From contig JAQYVW010000031.1 of assembly GCA_030145325.1 (NCBI GenBank), forward strand, positions 1 through 34,370: a stretch of 34,370 nucleotides of DNA. The letters are read 5' to 3'. The DNA comes from Desulfurivibrionaceae bacterium. GTDB taxonomy: Bacteria; Desulfobacterota; Desulfobulbia; Desulfobulbales; UBA5123. Below, one piece after another: positions 8,013-17,034 of this stretch. Under the pieces are notes generated by a model, which did not search any database, was not told where the DNA came from, and worked only from the letters and a program-made list of their open reading frames with translations. Position 1 is the stretch's first letter; each line of letters starts with the position of its first letter. Made by a program: the position numbers and the translations under genes.

Positions 8013-9041
8013 CTAAATATATTCCCGGACCAGAACCTCGGCGATCTGCACCGCGTTCAGGGCCGCGCCTTTAAGGATGTTATCAGCTACCACCCAAAGG
8101 TTGATACCATTGGCAATTGATTCATCCTCACGGATGCGGCCAACCAGAGTCTCAAATTTGCCGGCACAGTCGGTGGCCAACGGGTAAACATTGTTAGCAG
8201 GATCGTCAGCCAGTTTAACCCCAGGTGCGGTCTGCATCAATTCCTTAACTTCAGCGGCAGTAATCTTGCTTTTGGTCTCGATATTCACTGATTCTGAATG
8301 ACCATAAACCACCGGTACCCGAACAGTGGTGGCGGTGACGCCAATTGAATCATCCTCAAATATCTTGCGGGTTTCGTTAACCATCTTCATCTCTTCCTTG
8401 GTGTAACCGGAATCAAGGAAGGAGTCGATGTGAGGCAGACAGTTGAAAGCAATCTGGTGGGGATAGACCTTGCTGGTCAAGGTTTTACCGGCGGCGTAAT
8501 CCATTACCTGCTGTTGCAACTCCTCGATGGCCTGAGCGCCGGTACCGGATACGGCCTGATAAGTAGAGACAACGATCCGTTTGATCCCCACCTTATCGAG
8601 GATGGGCTTCAAGGCCACCAGCATCTGGATAGTTGAACAGTTGGGGTTGGCGATAATGCCCCGTTTTTTATAAGCGGCGATGGCGTGAGGGTTAACCTCC
8701 GGCACCACCAACGGGATCTCTGGATCCATACGATAGGCGCTGGAATTATCAACCACCACTGCTCCGGCGGCGGCAGCAGCCGGTCCAAACTCAAGGGAGC
8801 GATCACCACCAGCGGAAAAAAGAGCAATATCGATGCCCGTGAAAGCATCCTTGCTCAGAAGCTGTACCGCAATCTCCTCACCCTTGAATTTAAGTTTTTT
8901 GCCCACCGAACGTTCAGACGCGAGCAAACGCAACTCCCCCAACGGGAAATCACGCCGGGCCAAAACATCAAGCATCGCCCCACCTACGGCACCGGTGGCG
9001 CCAGCAATGGCAACATTCACTTTTTTTGCTGATTGAGTCAT
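8013..9041 (-). CDS. asd: aspartate-semialdehyde dehydrogenase
   Basis: NADPH-dependent reduction of aspartyl phosphate to aspartate 4-semialdehyde, the branch point to lysine/diaminopimelate, threonine and methionine. The 342-residue protein has the GATGAVG nucleotide loop (14-20), the catalytic C135 in ANPNCSTIQ, and the SGTGAQAIEEL segment. AGGA eight bases before the ATG is a suitable ribosome binding site. It follows leuA by 90 bases. Its product is the substrate of characterised DUF39 enzymes, one candidate of which lies at 27866. Confidence 0.96.
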   Translation of the reverse strand: MTQSAKKVNVAIAGATGAVGGAMLDVLARRDFPLGELRLLASERSVGKKLKFKGEEIAVQLLSKDAFTGIDIALFSAGGDRSLEFGPAAAAAGAVVVDNSSAYRMDPEIPLVVPEVNPHAIAAYKKRGIIANPNCSTIQMLVALKPILDKVGIKRIVVSTYQAVSGTGAQAIEELQQQVMDYAAGKTLTSKVYPHQIAFNCLPHIDSFLDSGYTKEEMKMVNETRKIFEDDSIGVTATTVRVPVVYGHSESVNIETKSKITAAEVKELMQTAPGVKLADDPANNVYPLATDCAGKFETLVGRIREDESIANGINLWVVADNILKGAALNAVQIAEVLVREYI

Positions 9042-9131
9042 AACAGTTTTCCTATCTTTCTAGATTCATTCATTAAATAATTGTATTTGCGAAACTTATA
9101 GCGAACCAAGTCAGGAGGTATACCTAACGAC

Positions 9132-10652
9132 CTACTTCGCACCCTTATTCAGAAACACCAGTCGATTGAGACCGTTGAGATACGCCTTGGCGGCAGCAGT
9201 GACAATATCCGGGTCAGAGCCCTGCCCCACCACCACCTTACCTTCTTCCTCAATGCGCACCATAACTTCACCTTGGGCGTCAGTGCCGCCAGTGATGGAA
9301 CTGACTGAAAAATATTGCAACTGGCTGGAAGTGCCGGTCATTTCTGCAATGGCTCGAAAACTGGCATCAATGGGGCCAATGCCGATCACCGCCTTTTGGA
9401 ACTCCTCGCCATCAATCAAAAGCCGTACCGCTGCAGTGGGTAAGGTCTTACTGCCCCCCATCACCCCCATGGAAAGAAGTTGGTACGCCTCGGGAATCCG
9501 CAGCACTTCGTCCATCAAAATTGCTTCCAGATCCTCGTCGAACATCTCCTTCTTGACGTCAGCCACCTCTTTAAAGCGCACAAAGACCCGGTCCAGTTCC
9601 TCACCCGTAAGGCCATAGCCCATGGATTCCACCCGATCTTTTAAGGCATGCCGCCCGGAATGTTTACCCAAAACTAGATTGCTCTTGTTCAAGCCGATAT
9701 GACTTGGATCCATGATCTCGTATGTCGAGCGTTCTTTCAGCATCCCGTCCTGATGAATACCGGACTCATGGGCAAAGGCGTTGGCGCCAACAATGGCCTT
9801 ATTGGGCTGCACCGGTAAACCGGTAATGGTGGTGACCATCCGACTGGAAGCATGGATATGCTCAGTAACCACCTCGGTATGATATGGCAAATTACCGGCC
9901 CGAGTACGAAGCCCCATTACCACCTCTTCCATGGCGGTGTTGCCAGCCCGTTCTCCGATACCGTTAAGGGTACATTCAACCTGGCGGGCACCGTTGCTGA
10001 TGGCGGCTAGGGAGTTTGCAGTGGCCAGACCAAGATCATTATGGCAGTGGACACTGAGCACTGCTTTATGAATATTGGGAATATTATTGATCAGATAGAG
10101 AATCTGCTTACCAAACTCATCCGGCAAGGCATAACCGGTGGTATCAGGGAAATTAAGGGTGGTGGCCCCGGCATCAATAACTGCTTCAAATACCTTGCAA
10201 ACAAAATCAAGATCGCTCCGGGAGGCATCTTCGGCGGAGAACTCTACGTTGCTGGTATAACCAGCGGCGCGTTTAACCATCGCCACGGCCCGTTCCAAGA
10301 CCTGTTCTCGGCTCATGCGGAGCTTATGTTTAAGATGAATGTCGGAGGTGGCGAGGAAGGTATGTATTCTGGGGTTATCACCGTTTTTAAGCGCTTCCCA
10401 GGCGGTGTCAATGTCCTTTTCGTGACAACGGGCTAAGCCTGCGACCTGCACGCCCTTGATATTATCGGCGATATATTTGACACACTCAAAGTCACCAGCC
10501 GAGGCCACCGGGAAACCGGCCTCGATGATATCGACATTAAGTTTCACTAACTGCTGCGCCAAACGAAACTTCTCCTGCATATTCATACTGGCGCCAGGGG
10601 ACTGCTCGCCGTCACGCAGGGTGGTATCGAATATGTAAATTTTATCCGACAT
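9132..10652 (-). CDS. leuA: 2-isopropylmalate synthase
   Basis: Condenses acetyl-CoA with 2-oxoisovalerate, the committed step of leucine synthesis. The 506-residue protein has the TIM-barrel opening DTTLRDGEQSPG, the metal-binding HCHND motif near residue 203, and ANAFAHESGIHQDG. A C-terminal LeuA dimer/allosteric domain follows (about 370-500), where leucine feedback acts in this family. The full HESGIHQDG linker and regulatory domain favour LeuA over homocitrate synthase; citramalate synthase is less likely. GGAG lies ten bases before the ATG. Part of the ilvBN-psd-pssA-leuA order. Confidence 0.93.
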   Translation of the reverse strand: MSDKIYIFDTTLRDGEQSPGASMNMQEKFRLAQQLVKLNVDIIEAGFPVASAGDFECVKYIADNIKGVQVAGLARCHEKDIDTAWEALKNGDNPRIHTFLATSDIHLKHKLRMSREQVLERAVAMVKRAAGYTSNVEFSAEDASRSDLDFVCKVFEAVIDAGATTLNFPDTTGYALPDEFGKQILYLINNIPNIHKAVLSVHCHNDLGLATANSLAAISNGARQVECTLNGIGERAGNTAMEEVVMGLRTRAGNLPYHTEVVTEHIHASSRMVTTITGLPVQPNKAIVGANAFAHESGIHQDGMLKERSTYEIMDPSHIGLNKSNLVLGKHSGRHALKDRVESMGYGLTGEELDRVFVRFKEVADVKKEMFDEDLEAILMDEVLRIPEAYQLLSMGVMGGSKTLPTAAVRLLIDGEEFQKAVIGIGPIDASFRAIAEMTGTSSQLQYFSVSSITGGTDAQGEVMVRIEEEGKVVVGQGSDPDIVTAAAKAYLNGLNRLVFLNKGAK

Positions 10653-10753
10653 GGTTCTTTTGCTCCGTATTTAGGAAAAAATCAATGTGATTTGCAAAGG
10701 GGATAATCTTCGTTTTCAACCCCAGCAGGATAATTACAGATCAATGAAGATAT

Positions 10754-11548
10754 TCAGGCCGCTTTATCCTCTTCGTTAACTGTTTTTTTACTTTTAAACA
10801 GTAAGCAATATAAGCCACCCAAGGGTCCGGACAACATATAGGTCAATATAATAAAAAAGAGAGTGATCTGTGGCTCAGTGGCGATGAGAATAATCACCAG
10901 CACCATCCCCACCAGAACGTAAAAAGCCTTGGAGCGGGTGGTTTCAGGATGCTTGAAACTCAAATACTTATGGGTACTGACCATCAAGTAGGAGAGGAAA
11001 TAGACCATCCCGAGCACCCCGAAGTCTTTAAGTGGCCCAGTGGCGTTAACAAATAGACAAAAGAGAACCGAGGTGGAGATCATTGCTGCGGCTGCCGGAC
11101 AAGGTAGGCCGGTGAACTCCTTGCTGGCGGCCGAGGCGTCCAGGGTGTTAAAACGAGCAAGGCGAAGGGCGGTGGTGGCTACATAGAGAAAGGCGGCGAG
11201 CCAACCATAACGACCATAGCCCTGCAAAGTCCAGAGATAGGCAAGAACCGCTGGCGCCACCCCAAAGGCAACCAAATCGCAGAGGGAGTCATATTCCATC
11301 CCAAACTGGCTGGCCGTGCCGGTGAGACGGGCAACCCGGCCATCCAGGCCATCAAAAATACCGGAAACCAGAATGGCCACCGCAGAAATAAAAAAATCAC
11401 CGTTTATGGCGGCAATAATGGCATAAAAACCACTGAACAGGCTAACCGTGGTCAACAAACTGGGCAGCAAACAAATCGTTCCCTTGGGGGAAAAATGCTC
11501 GTCTTCGCCATGTCCCATTAGTTTCATTACAGTTTCATCCTCGCTCAT
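10754..11548 (-). CDS. pssA: CDP-diacylglycerol-serine O-phosphatidyltransferase
   Basis: Integral membrane enzyme that makes phosphatidylserine from CDP-diacylglycerol and serine. The 264-residue protein has the CDP-alcohol phosphotransferase motif: D66, D69-G70, A73-R74, G83, D87 and D91. Several hydrophobic helices fill the rest, as in the type II enzyme. It is 43 bases downstream of psd, whose enzyme uses its product, so the two make phosphatidylethanolamine together. An ATG at residue 8 is an alternative start, since no strong ribosome binding site marks the first. Confidence 0.94.
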   Translation of the reverse strand: MSEDETVMKLMGHGEDEHFSPKGTICLLPSLLTTVSLFSGFYAIIAAINGDFFISAVAILVSGIFDGLDGRVARLTGTASQFGMEYDSLCDLVAFGVAPAVLAYLWTLQGYGRYGWLAAFLYVATTALRLARFNTLDASAASKEFTGLPCPAAAAMISTSVLFCLFVNATGPLKDFGVLGMVYFLSYLMVSTHKYLSFKHPETTRSKAFYVLVGMVLVIILIATEPQITLFFIILTYMLSGPLGGLYCLLFKSKKTVNEEDKAA

Positions 11549-11591
11549 AATCCACTTGGTATATTTTTATCCAGCAAAAACCACTGAAATC

Positions 11592-12236
11592 TTAAGAAAG
11601 GTACCCCAGCACCGTTTGCCCGGCCCGCACCTTCTGACCGACTTTTACTTCCAACTGGGTTTTCAATGGCAAATAGAGATCAACTCGTGACCCAAAGCGG
11701 ATCAAGCCGTAACGTTGCCCGCGCTGGAGGCGGTCTCCCAGGGTCGCCCAACAGACAATGCGGCGGGCAATCAGACCTGCTAACTGAACCACGGCCATGC
11801 GGTGGCCGGTTTCGGTTTTCATGGTCACCGCGCAATATTCATTTTTTAGGGCGCCACGATCTGAATCAGCCGAATAAAAGCGGCCCGGAACATAATGGAT
11901 CTTCTCCACCTCGCCGGAGAAAGGGATACGATTGACATGAACGTTAAACACATTCATGAAAATACTGACCTTGTAGACATGTTCTTTGACAAAGCGATCA
12001 TCAAAGACCTTGTCAATGATAATTACCTTACCATCAGCAGGTGAGACCATGACATCTTTTTCATCAGAGGAAATGCGCGAAGGATCCCTGAAAAAATAAA
12101 GGACAAAGGCCGTTATCGCCAGCGAAACAAAAGCAAAGATATCGTAACGAACAATGCCGAAGACAATGGTTGCAAAAGCAGCAAAGGCGATGAAGGGATA
12201 CCCCTCTTGGGCCACGGGAATTCGCGGTTCTTTCAT
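11592..12236 (-). CDS. psd: phosphatidylserine decarboxylase proenzyme (short PSD-A type)
   Basis: Decarboxylates phosphatidylserine to phosphatidylethanolamine at the inner membrane. The 214-residue protein has hydrophobic N-terminal segments (about 14-47), SPADGK (65-70), FMNVFNVHVNR and the self-cleavage site at G182-S183 in RFGSR. The serine becomes the pyruvoyl group of the small subunit. Length matches the short class found with pssA. A 179-base gap separates it from ilvN, at the place where ilvC sits in some related clusters. Confidence 0.95.
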   Translation of the reverse strand: MKEPRIPVAQEGYPFIAFAAFATIVFGIVRYDIFAFVSLAITAFVLYFFRDPSRISSDEKDVMVSPADGKVIIIDKVFDDRFVKEHVYKVSIFMNVFNVHVNRIPFSGEVEKIHYVPGRFYSADSDRGALKNEYCAVTMKTETGHRMAVVQLAGLIARRIVCWATLGDRLQRGQRYGLIRFGSRVDLYLPLKTQLEVKVGQKVRAGQTVLGYLS

Positions 12237-12394
12237 AAGACCTCAAGTAATGAATACTTAATGAAAACGCATAGTGCCATTATCAAGCCCATAATAAAAT
12301 GAACCGACAACCGGAGCAAAGGGCTTAAGGTTGCCGCTTGGCCTGATTCCGGTGTCAGTTCATCAGGGGGCCGCGTGGATGACGGCGCTTTTTA

Positions 12395-12411
12395 GTCGCG
12401 TCAAGAGCGAC
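12395..12411. other. short hairpin in the ilvN-psd gap
   Basis: GTCGC at 12395-12399 pairs with GCGAC at 12407-12411 around a seven-base loop, five bases beyond the ilvN stop. There is no U tract on either strand, so it is at best a weak terminator or an RNA-processing/stability element. The rest of 12237-12415 shows no gene. Confidence 0.25.
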
Positions 12412-12415
12412 GAAT

Positions 12416-12898
12416 TTAATTCTTATGAGCCCGCTGCATGGCGATGGTGCCGGTGCGGACAATCTCCTGGATACCGATGGGCCGCAGTAAATCAACCACT
12501 GCCTGCAACTTGGTGGCATTGCCGGTCATCTCAATCATATAGGTCTTGGGACCAACATCAACAACCTTGCCCCTGAAGATATCAATGATTCGCAACACTT
12601 CGGCGCGGGTATTAGCCTCGGCTTTCACCCGGATCAGGATCATATCCCGCTCAACACAATCAGCGTCACTGTTATCAGTGACTTTGATGATGTCAATGAG
12701 CTTATGGAGCTGCTTGGTTATCTGTTCAACAATGGCATCGTCACCGGTGGTAACGAGGGTCAAACAGGACACATCGGCTTCCAAGGTCCGGTTCACCGAC
12801 AAACTTTCAATATTAAACCCACGTCCACTGAACAGGCCAGTAACCCGTGACAGGACGCCAGGTTTATTTTGCAACAGTACGGAAATAGTATGTCTCAT
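12416..12898 (-). CDS. ilvN: acetolactate synthase, small regulatory subunit
   Basis: Regulatory subunit of acetohydroxyacid synthase; binds valine and activates IlvB. The 160-residue protein has an N-terminal ACT domain (about 3-75) with NKPGVLSRVTGLFSGRGFNI and the typical C-terminal domain (about 85-158). AGGA seven bases before the ATG is the ribosome binding site. It lies 33 bases after ilvB. Confidence 0.96.
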   Translation of the reverse strand: MRHTISVLLQNKPGVLSRVTGLFSGRGFNIESLSVNRTLEADVSCLTLVTTGDDAIVEQITKQLHKLIDIIKVTDNSDADCVERDMILIRVKAEANTRAEVLRIIDIFRGKVVDVGPKTYMIEMTGNATKLQAVVDLLRPIGIQEIVRTGTIAMQRAHKN

Positions 12899-12931
12899 AT
12901 CGCTATCCTAATTAAGTTCAATACGGATGAA

Positions 12932-14632
12932 TTAAACCAGCAGCATCTCGGTGGTTGCCTTCCCTGCCGGAACCATGGGGAAGACTCCTTCCTCTCTGGC
13001 AACAACAAAATCCATCATAACGGTGTTGTCGGTAGCCAAGGCTTCTTTTATCACCGGCTCCACTTCGCTGGGTTTGGTGGCACGCAAGCCAACGGCTCCA
13101 TACGCCTCCGCCAGTTTAACAAAGTCGGGGGCCACATCAAGAACGGTGGCAGAATATTGCTTGTCGTAGAATAACTCCTGCCACTGACGAACCATACCAA
13201 GATAATGATTATTAAGGATCGCTATCTTAACCGGACATTTATACTGCCGGGCAGTGGCCAATTCCTGGATATTCATCTGCAAGCTACCGTCACCGGCGAT
13301 ACCAATAACGGTGCGATCAGGTGCGGCCATCTGCGCGCCAATGGCGGCCGGGAAACCGTAACCCATAACCCCGAGACCACCGGAGGTCATAAAGTTGCGA
13401 GGCTTGTTGAACTGATAAAACTGCGCTGCCCACATCTGATTCTGGCCGACCTCGGTGGTGATAATGGCATCGCCACCGGTAAGCTCATGGAGTTTTTCAA
13501 CCACGAACTGGGGCTTAATGATGTCGCTGTCTTGCACATAAGCAAGGGGGTGTTTTTTCTTCCAGTCGTTAATCTCTTTCAACCACGGGCCATGCTTCTT
13601 GATGGTCACCGCTGGGTCACAAGCATCACTGCGGTCAAACCAGGAGTTCATGGCAGTGAGGGCGTGCTTACAATCAGCGACAATGGGGATATCAACATCG
13701 ACGTTCTTGCTGATGGAGGCCGGATCGATATCAATATGAATAATCTTGGCGTTGGGCGCAAAGGCATCAATGCGACCGGTAACGCGATCATCAAAACGAG
13801 CTCCCACCGCAATCAGCACATCACTGTGGGCCACTGCCATATTGGCGTAATAGGTACCGTGCATGCCCAACATCCCCAAGGAAAGGTCATGGGTGCCGGG
13901 AAAGCCGCCTAAGCCCATCAGGGTCATGGTTACCGGGATGCCAAGTTTGTTGGCAAGTTCAGTGAGTTCTTCGTTGGAGTTCGCGGCGATAACTCCGCCA
14001 CCAGCATAGATGACTGGATTCTTGGCCTTGAGGATTGCCTTACAGGCCTTTTCGATCTGACCAGGATGGGGCTCATAGGTAGGACGATAAGTGCGCATCT
14101 TCACCGGCTTCATTTCCGGGAAGTCAATCATGGCGCTGATAACATCCTTGGGTAAATCAATCAAAACCGGACCGGGGCGACCGGTACGGGCGATATGGAA
14201 AGCCTCGCGAATGGTCGGAACCAGATCTTCGGCATTTTTTACCAAATAGTTATGCTTAGTAACAGGACGGGTGATACCAACGATATCTACCTCCTGAAAG
14301 GCATCGTTACCGATGAGCATGGTGGGCACCTGGCCGGTAAAGACCACCATCGGGATCGAATCACAATAAGCCGAGGCGATACCCGTGACGGTGTTGGTGG
14401 CACCAGGCCCAGAGGTTGCTAGAGCAACGCCAACCTCACCCCTGACCCGACCGTAAGCATCGGCGGCATGAACCGCAGCCTGCTCATGGCGAACCAGCAC
14501 ATGGGTGATTTTGTCCTGTTTCAATATCTCGTCGTAGAGGTCAATTACCGCACCGCCGGGAAAACCGAACATGACCTCCACACCTTGTTCTTCAAGGCAC
14601 TTGATGAATGCCTGCGCACCAGAGACTTTCAT
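12932..14632 (-). CDS. ilvB: acetolactate synthase, large catalytic subunit
   Basis: ThDP- and FAD-dependent condensation of pyruvate (or with 2-oxobutyrate), the first common step of valine, leucine and isoleucine synthesis. About 566 residues. GFPGGAVIDLYDEI and the catalytic glutamate in RHEQAAVHAADAYGR lie near the N-terminus. The FAD-binding middle domain and the ThDP motif from GDGS to NN near the C-terminus are intact. Two in-frame ATGs lie at 14638 and 14632. The second is preferred because AGGA is seven bases before it and only one base before the first. It heads the minus-strand block and has a long untranslated leader with a strong promoter. Confidence 0.95.
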   Translation of the reverse strand: MKVSGAQAFIKCLEEQGVEVMFGFPGGAVIDLYDEILKQDKITHVLVRHEQAAVHAADAYGRVRGEVGVALATSGPGATNTVTGIASAYCDSIPMVVFTGQVPTMLIGNDAFQEVDIVGITRPVTKHNYLVKNAEDLVPTIREAFHIARTGRPGPVLIDLPKDVISAMIDFPEMKPVKMRTYRPTYEPHPGQIEKACKAILKAKNPVIYAGGGVIAANSNEELTELANKLGIPVTMTLMGLGGFPGTHDLSLGMLGMHGTYYANMAVAHSDVLIAVGARFDDRVTGRIDAFAPNAKIIHIDIDPASISKNVDVDIPIVADCKHALTAMNSWFDRSDACDPAVTIKKHGPWLKEINDWKKKHPLAYVQDSDIIKPQFVVEKLHELTGGDAIITTEVGQNQMWAAQFYQFNKPRNFMTSGGLGVMGYGFPAAIGAQMAAPDRTVIGIAGDGSLQMNIQELATARQYKCPVKIAILNNHYLGMVRQWQELFYDKQYSATVLDVAPDFVKLAEAYGAVGLRATKPSEVEPVIKEALATDNTVMMDFVVAREEGVFPMVPAGKATTEMLLV

Positions 14633-14682
14633 AAACATTTCCTATCATTAGATTTATACAAACGTTCTCAGGGATCGAGAAA

Positions 14683-14727
14683 TCACTTTAACAAAAACAG
14701 CAGATAACTATGAAACCTTGCAAACAA
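14683..14727 (-). CDS. possible leucine-rich leader peptide of ilvBN
   Basis: In the ilvB leader a 14-codon frame starts with TTG at 14727 and ends with TGA at 14683. It reads MFARFHSYLLFLLK, so four of the five codons before the final lysine are leucine. Upstream ribosome binding is poor and the start is TTG. A weak hairpin, TTCTC/GAGAA, follows between this frame and ilvB. Leader peptides rich in the pathway's amino acids control ilv operons by attenuation in other bacteria; here this is inference from one short frame. Confidence 0.25.
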   Translation of the reverse strand: MFARFHSYLLFLLK

Positions 14728-14759
14728 TCTTAACCGTCTATTTTCAGGTAAAGACAAGA

Positions 14760-14789
14760 ACTATATAGCCATTTTGAGAAAGTTGTCAA
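14760..14789 (-). promoter_or_regulatory. sigma-70 promoter of the ilvBN block
   Basis: On the minus strand a perfect -35 TTGACA (14789-14784) is followed after 18 bases by TATAGT (14765-14760), five of six consensus bases. Transcription would start near 14752 and leave a leader of about 120 bases before ilvB. It is the best promoter upstream of the minus-strand block. Confidence 0.65.
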
Positions 14790-14826
14790 GCACGATTGTC
14801 CCCCGCTCCCAGCCGCTACAACCATC

Positions 14827-15675
14827 TCAGGAGGATTCAAACCAGTCATCACGGCCTTGGGGAATCACACCGGCATCACGACCTCGGCGTAAAAATTCAC
14901 CAACCGCAGCAAGACCTTGGTCACCAAGATGTTCAGAATAGGAGTTAACATAGAGGCCGATATGGTCACGGCTTACCTGTGCATCCATTTCTTGGGCGTG
15001 CTTTTTGATGTACAGACGACTGTCCTCCGGGCGGGAGAACGCCCAACCTACCGACTGGCGGATCAATTGCTGAACAAGGGCGATCATTTCATCGCCCAAT
15101 GATCGTTTAGCAACAATCCCGCCCAGAGGGATAGGATAGCCGGTAACCTCTTCCCACCAATGCCCAAGGTCCTGGACAAGATGGAGGCCATAATTTGCAT
15201 AGGTAAAACGACTTTCATGAATAATAACCCCGGCCGCAACTTTTCCGGCGGCAACGGCAGGCATGATCTGCTCAAAGGGCATAACGACCAGTTGCTCACA
15301 ATGGGGCGCAAAAAGGCGCAACAGCATCGCTGCGGTGGTGTAGTTGCCGGGAATTGCCACCTTCATGTCGGCAAGGTCGGCAACCGGCAAGGATTGAGCG
15401 GTGACCAGGAGTGGGCCACAGCCTCGCCCAAGAGCACTGCCAGCATCAAGAAGCACGTACTGATCAAGAAGATGGGCAAAGGCATGAAACGAAACCTTGC
15501 TGACATCAAGCCGTCCCTGCAAGGCCCATTGGTTAAGGGTTTCAACATCGGCTAGTTGTTCTTTCGCAAAACTGAGCCGAGGGTCTGCCACCAACCCATG
15601 CATCAGGGCATGAAATATAAAGGTGTCGTTAGGGCAAGGCGAAAAGCCGATACTCAAAGGGCAGGATGAATTCAT
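14827..15675 (-). CDS. mqnD: 1,4-dihydroxy-6-naphthoate synthase (futalosine pathway)
   Basis: Converts cyclic dehypoxanthinyl futalosine to 1,4-dihydroxy-6-naphthoate in the futalosine route to menaquinone. The 282-residue protein has the family opening GFSPCPNDTFIFHAL (10-24), a periplasmic-binding-protein-like two-lobe fold, and the conserved IHESRFTY segment. The MqnA paralogue lacks the SPCPNDTF start, so MqnD is preferred. It overlaps mqnB by four bases (ATGA), so the two are translationally coupled. mqnA, mqnC and mqnE are not in the window. Confidence 0.92.
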   Translation of the reverse strand: MNSSCPLSIGFSPCPNDTFIFHALMHGLVADPRLSFAKEQLADVETLNQWALQGRLDVSKVSFHAFAHLLDQYVLLDAGSALGRGCGPLLVTAQSLPVADLADMKVAIPGNYTTAAMLLRLFAPHCEQLVVMPFEQIMPAVAAGKVAAGVIIHESRFTYANYGLHLVQDLGHWWEEVTGYPIPLGGIVAKRSLGDEMIALVQQLIRQSVGWAFSRPEDSRLYIKKHAQEMDAQVSRDHIGLYVNSYSEHLGDQGLAAVGEFLRRGRDAGVIPQGRDDWFESS

Positions 15676-16343
15676 GGTTGCAACTCAAGTAAGGCTGGGA
15701 TCAGTTGCGCGGCGGCATCAGCACAGACATTAATCGCCTCCGCAAGTCGCCACTGAGCAGGATTACGATCTTCAACCATATTACTGACTGATCGCAACTC
15801 CAAGCAATCAATACCGAAGGCGGCACAGGCCCGAGCAATTGCCGCCCCCTCCATGTTTTCACAGATGGCTAGATAGCGATCACGAAAAAAAAGACCGCGA
15901 CTCTCGCTACCGCTAACCGCATTAACAGTAACAAAAATGCCGGTGTGATGCATAATCTCTTGATCATCAAGGATGGAAGTTGCCCGAGCTTGGAGAGGAT
16001 TCTGCAAGGAAAATTCCCTTGGCGACTTAATGGCCGCATTGGTAAAAGGAATCACCTGTTCACCATCGCTAATGCCAAGATCACCGATGACTTCCCTTTT
16101 GGCCAGGCAAAGGTCAAGGATCTGGACACCGGTATCGACATAAGCGCCAGCTACACCAAGATTCACCACTCCAGAGATGGTTGCGGCAGATAGATTGAGC
16201 CGACGAACAAGAACAAGCATCGCCTCAACCATGCCAACGCCGGTAACCAAGAATTCAACCCCTTGGCAATTTGCTAAACGCTGACGAATAGGCGCCATTT
16301 CCATTTCGGTGGCCGCAGTAATCAAAAACAAAACCATCACCAT
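15672..16343 (-). CDS. mqnB: futalosine hydrolase
   Basis: Removes hypoxanthine from futalosine to give dehypoxanthine futalosine. The 223-residue protein is a nucleoside phosphorylase/hydrolase-family member. It has VVNLGVAGAY in the middle, and the nucleoside-binding ENMEGAAIARAC with ELRSVSNMVEDR near the end. MTAN (mtnN) belongs to the same superfamily, but the linkage to mqnD by a four-base overlap decides for MqnB. Two ATGs, 16343 and 16337, are equally plausible starts. Confidence 0.9.
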   Translation of the reverse strand: MVMVLFLITAATEMEMAPIRQRLANCQGVEFLVTGVGMVEAMLVLVRRLNLSAATISGVVNLGVAGAYVDTGVQILDLCLAKREVIGDLGISDGEQVIPFTNAAIKSPREFSLQNPLQARATSILDDQEIMHHTGIFVTVNAVSGSESRGLFFRDRYLAICENMEGAAIARACAAFGIDCLELRSVSNMVEDRNPAQWRLAEAINVCADAAAQLIPALLELQP

Positions 16344-16508
16344 CTAAAGCATATAAATTATTAAAAGACTTCCAGGCTGTGGGTAATCAGGCCTAGGAGC
16401 GTTTCGGGGGAAGTCGTAACGAGAAATTGAGGAATTGAGAATAATATTTTAGGAATTTCAGGTCGATTCTTTTCGATTTCGGAGTCTACGCTACCTGCAA
16501 TAGATTTA

Positions 16509-16525
16509 GCGTGTCTCAGACACGC
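16509..16525. other. seven-base-pair hairpin in the mqnB upstream gap
   Basis: GCGTGTC (16509-16515) and GACACGC (16519-16525) form a perfect stem with a three-base loop. It lies 67 bases beyond the stop of the minus-strand orphan gene at 16592. No U tract follows in either direction. It could be a weak terminator or a protein site. The rest of the 248-base gap 16344-16591 is AT-rich and shows no gene. Confidence 0.3.
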
Positions 16526-16591
16526 CCCTAAACAAGTAGAATGTCCACGAAGAAGGACTAAGGACGATTATGCCGAGACAACAATTTATGC

Positions 16592-16957
16592 TTAATGGGT
16601 TGTATCGCCAATGTTTTCTCGGTACTGAGTAGCCATTTCCTCTCCGACCTCCTGCAACATTTCAGTACGGGCCGTTTCCAAGGTCTCGTAAGGGATGCCA
16701 AGAAATAAAGCTATATCATCGAGACCTTTGCCACCGCCAAAATGATCCTCGGCAATGAGTACCTTGAGGAAATCATCGACAATCAAAGCCCGTAGCTCCT
16801 GCTCAATGCCCTCAAGGCATTCGCAGGCATGGTCAAAGGTGCGGCCTTGGTCCAGTTCTTCCCTTAGAGCCGTCACCGCATCCTCGTAAATTTGATTCTC
16901 TTCATTACTAAGAGGATTATCGGATTCATCTGGCTGTTTAAAATCCGTATTATCCAT
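16592..16957 (-). CDS. small acidic protein of unknown function
   Basis: A 121-residue, strongly acidic soluble protein that I do not recognise. The N-terminal 25 residues look disordered (D, E, N, P). After that it is predicted to be mostly helical, with two cysteines in FDHACECLEG (about 41-50) and a helix-turn-helix-like stretch GLDDIALFLGIPYETLETA (78-96). There is no signal peptide or membrane segment. The ATG at 16957 is chosen because AGGAG is seven bases upstream; the ATG at 16963 is too close. It is divergent from the DUF3108 gene with a 144-base gap. The good ribosome binding site and even codon use suggest a real gene. Confidence 0.7.
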   Translation of the reverse strand: MDNTDFKQPDESDNPLSNEENQIYEDAVTALREELDQGRTFDHACECLEGIEQELRALIVDDFLKVLIAEDHFGGGKGLDDIALFLGIPYETLETARTEMLQEVGEEMATQYRENIGDTTH

Positions 16958-17034
16958 GATCATGCTCCTGGTAGCGGCGCTAGACCTACTACCTTAAAAT
17001 ATTCACACGGCGCTCTCTTCTTGCAAGAATTATG

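Noticed and set aside
9116-9125. perfect ten-base palindrome AGGTATACCT between leuA and asd
   Set aside because: Short enough to be chance and includes a Shine-Dalgarno-like AGG; no second site nearby.
13205-13912. 235-codon plus-strand frame
   Set aside because: Antisense to the conserved core of ilvB, with no ribosome binding site or family similarity.
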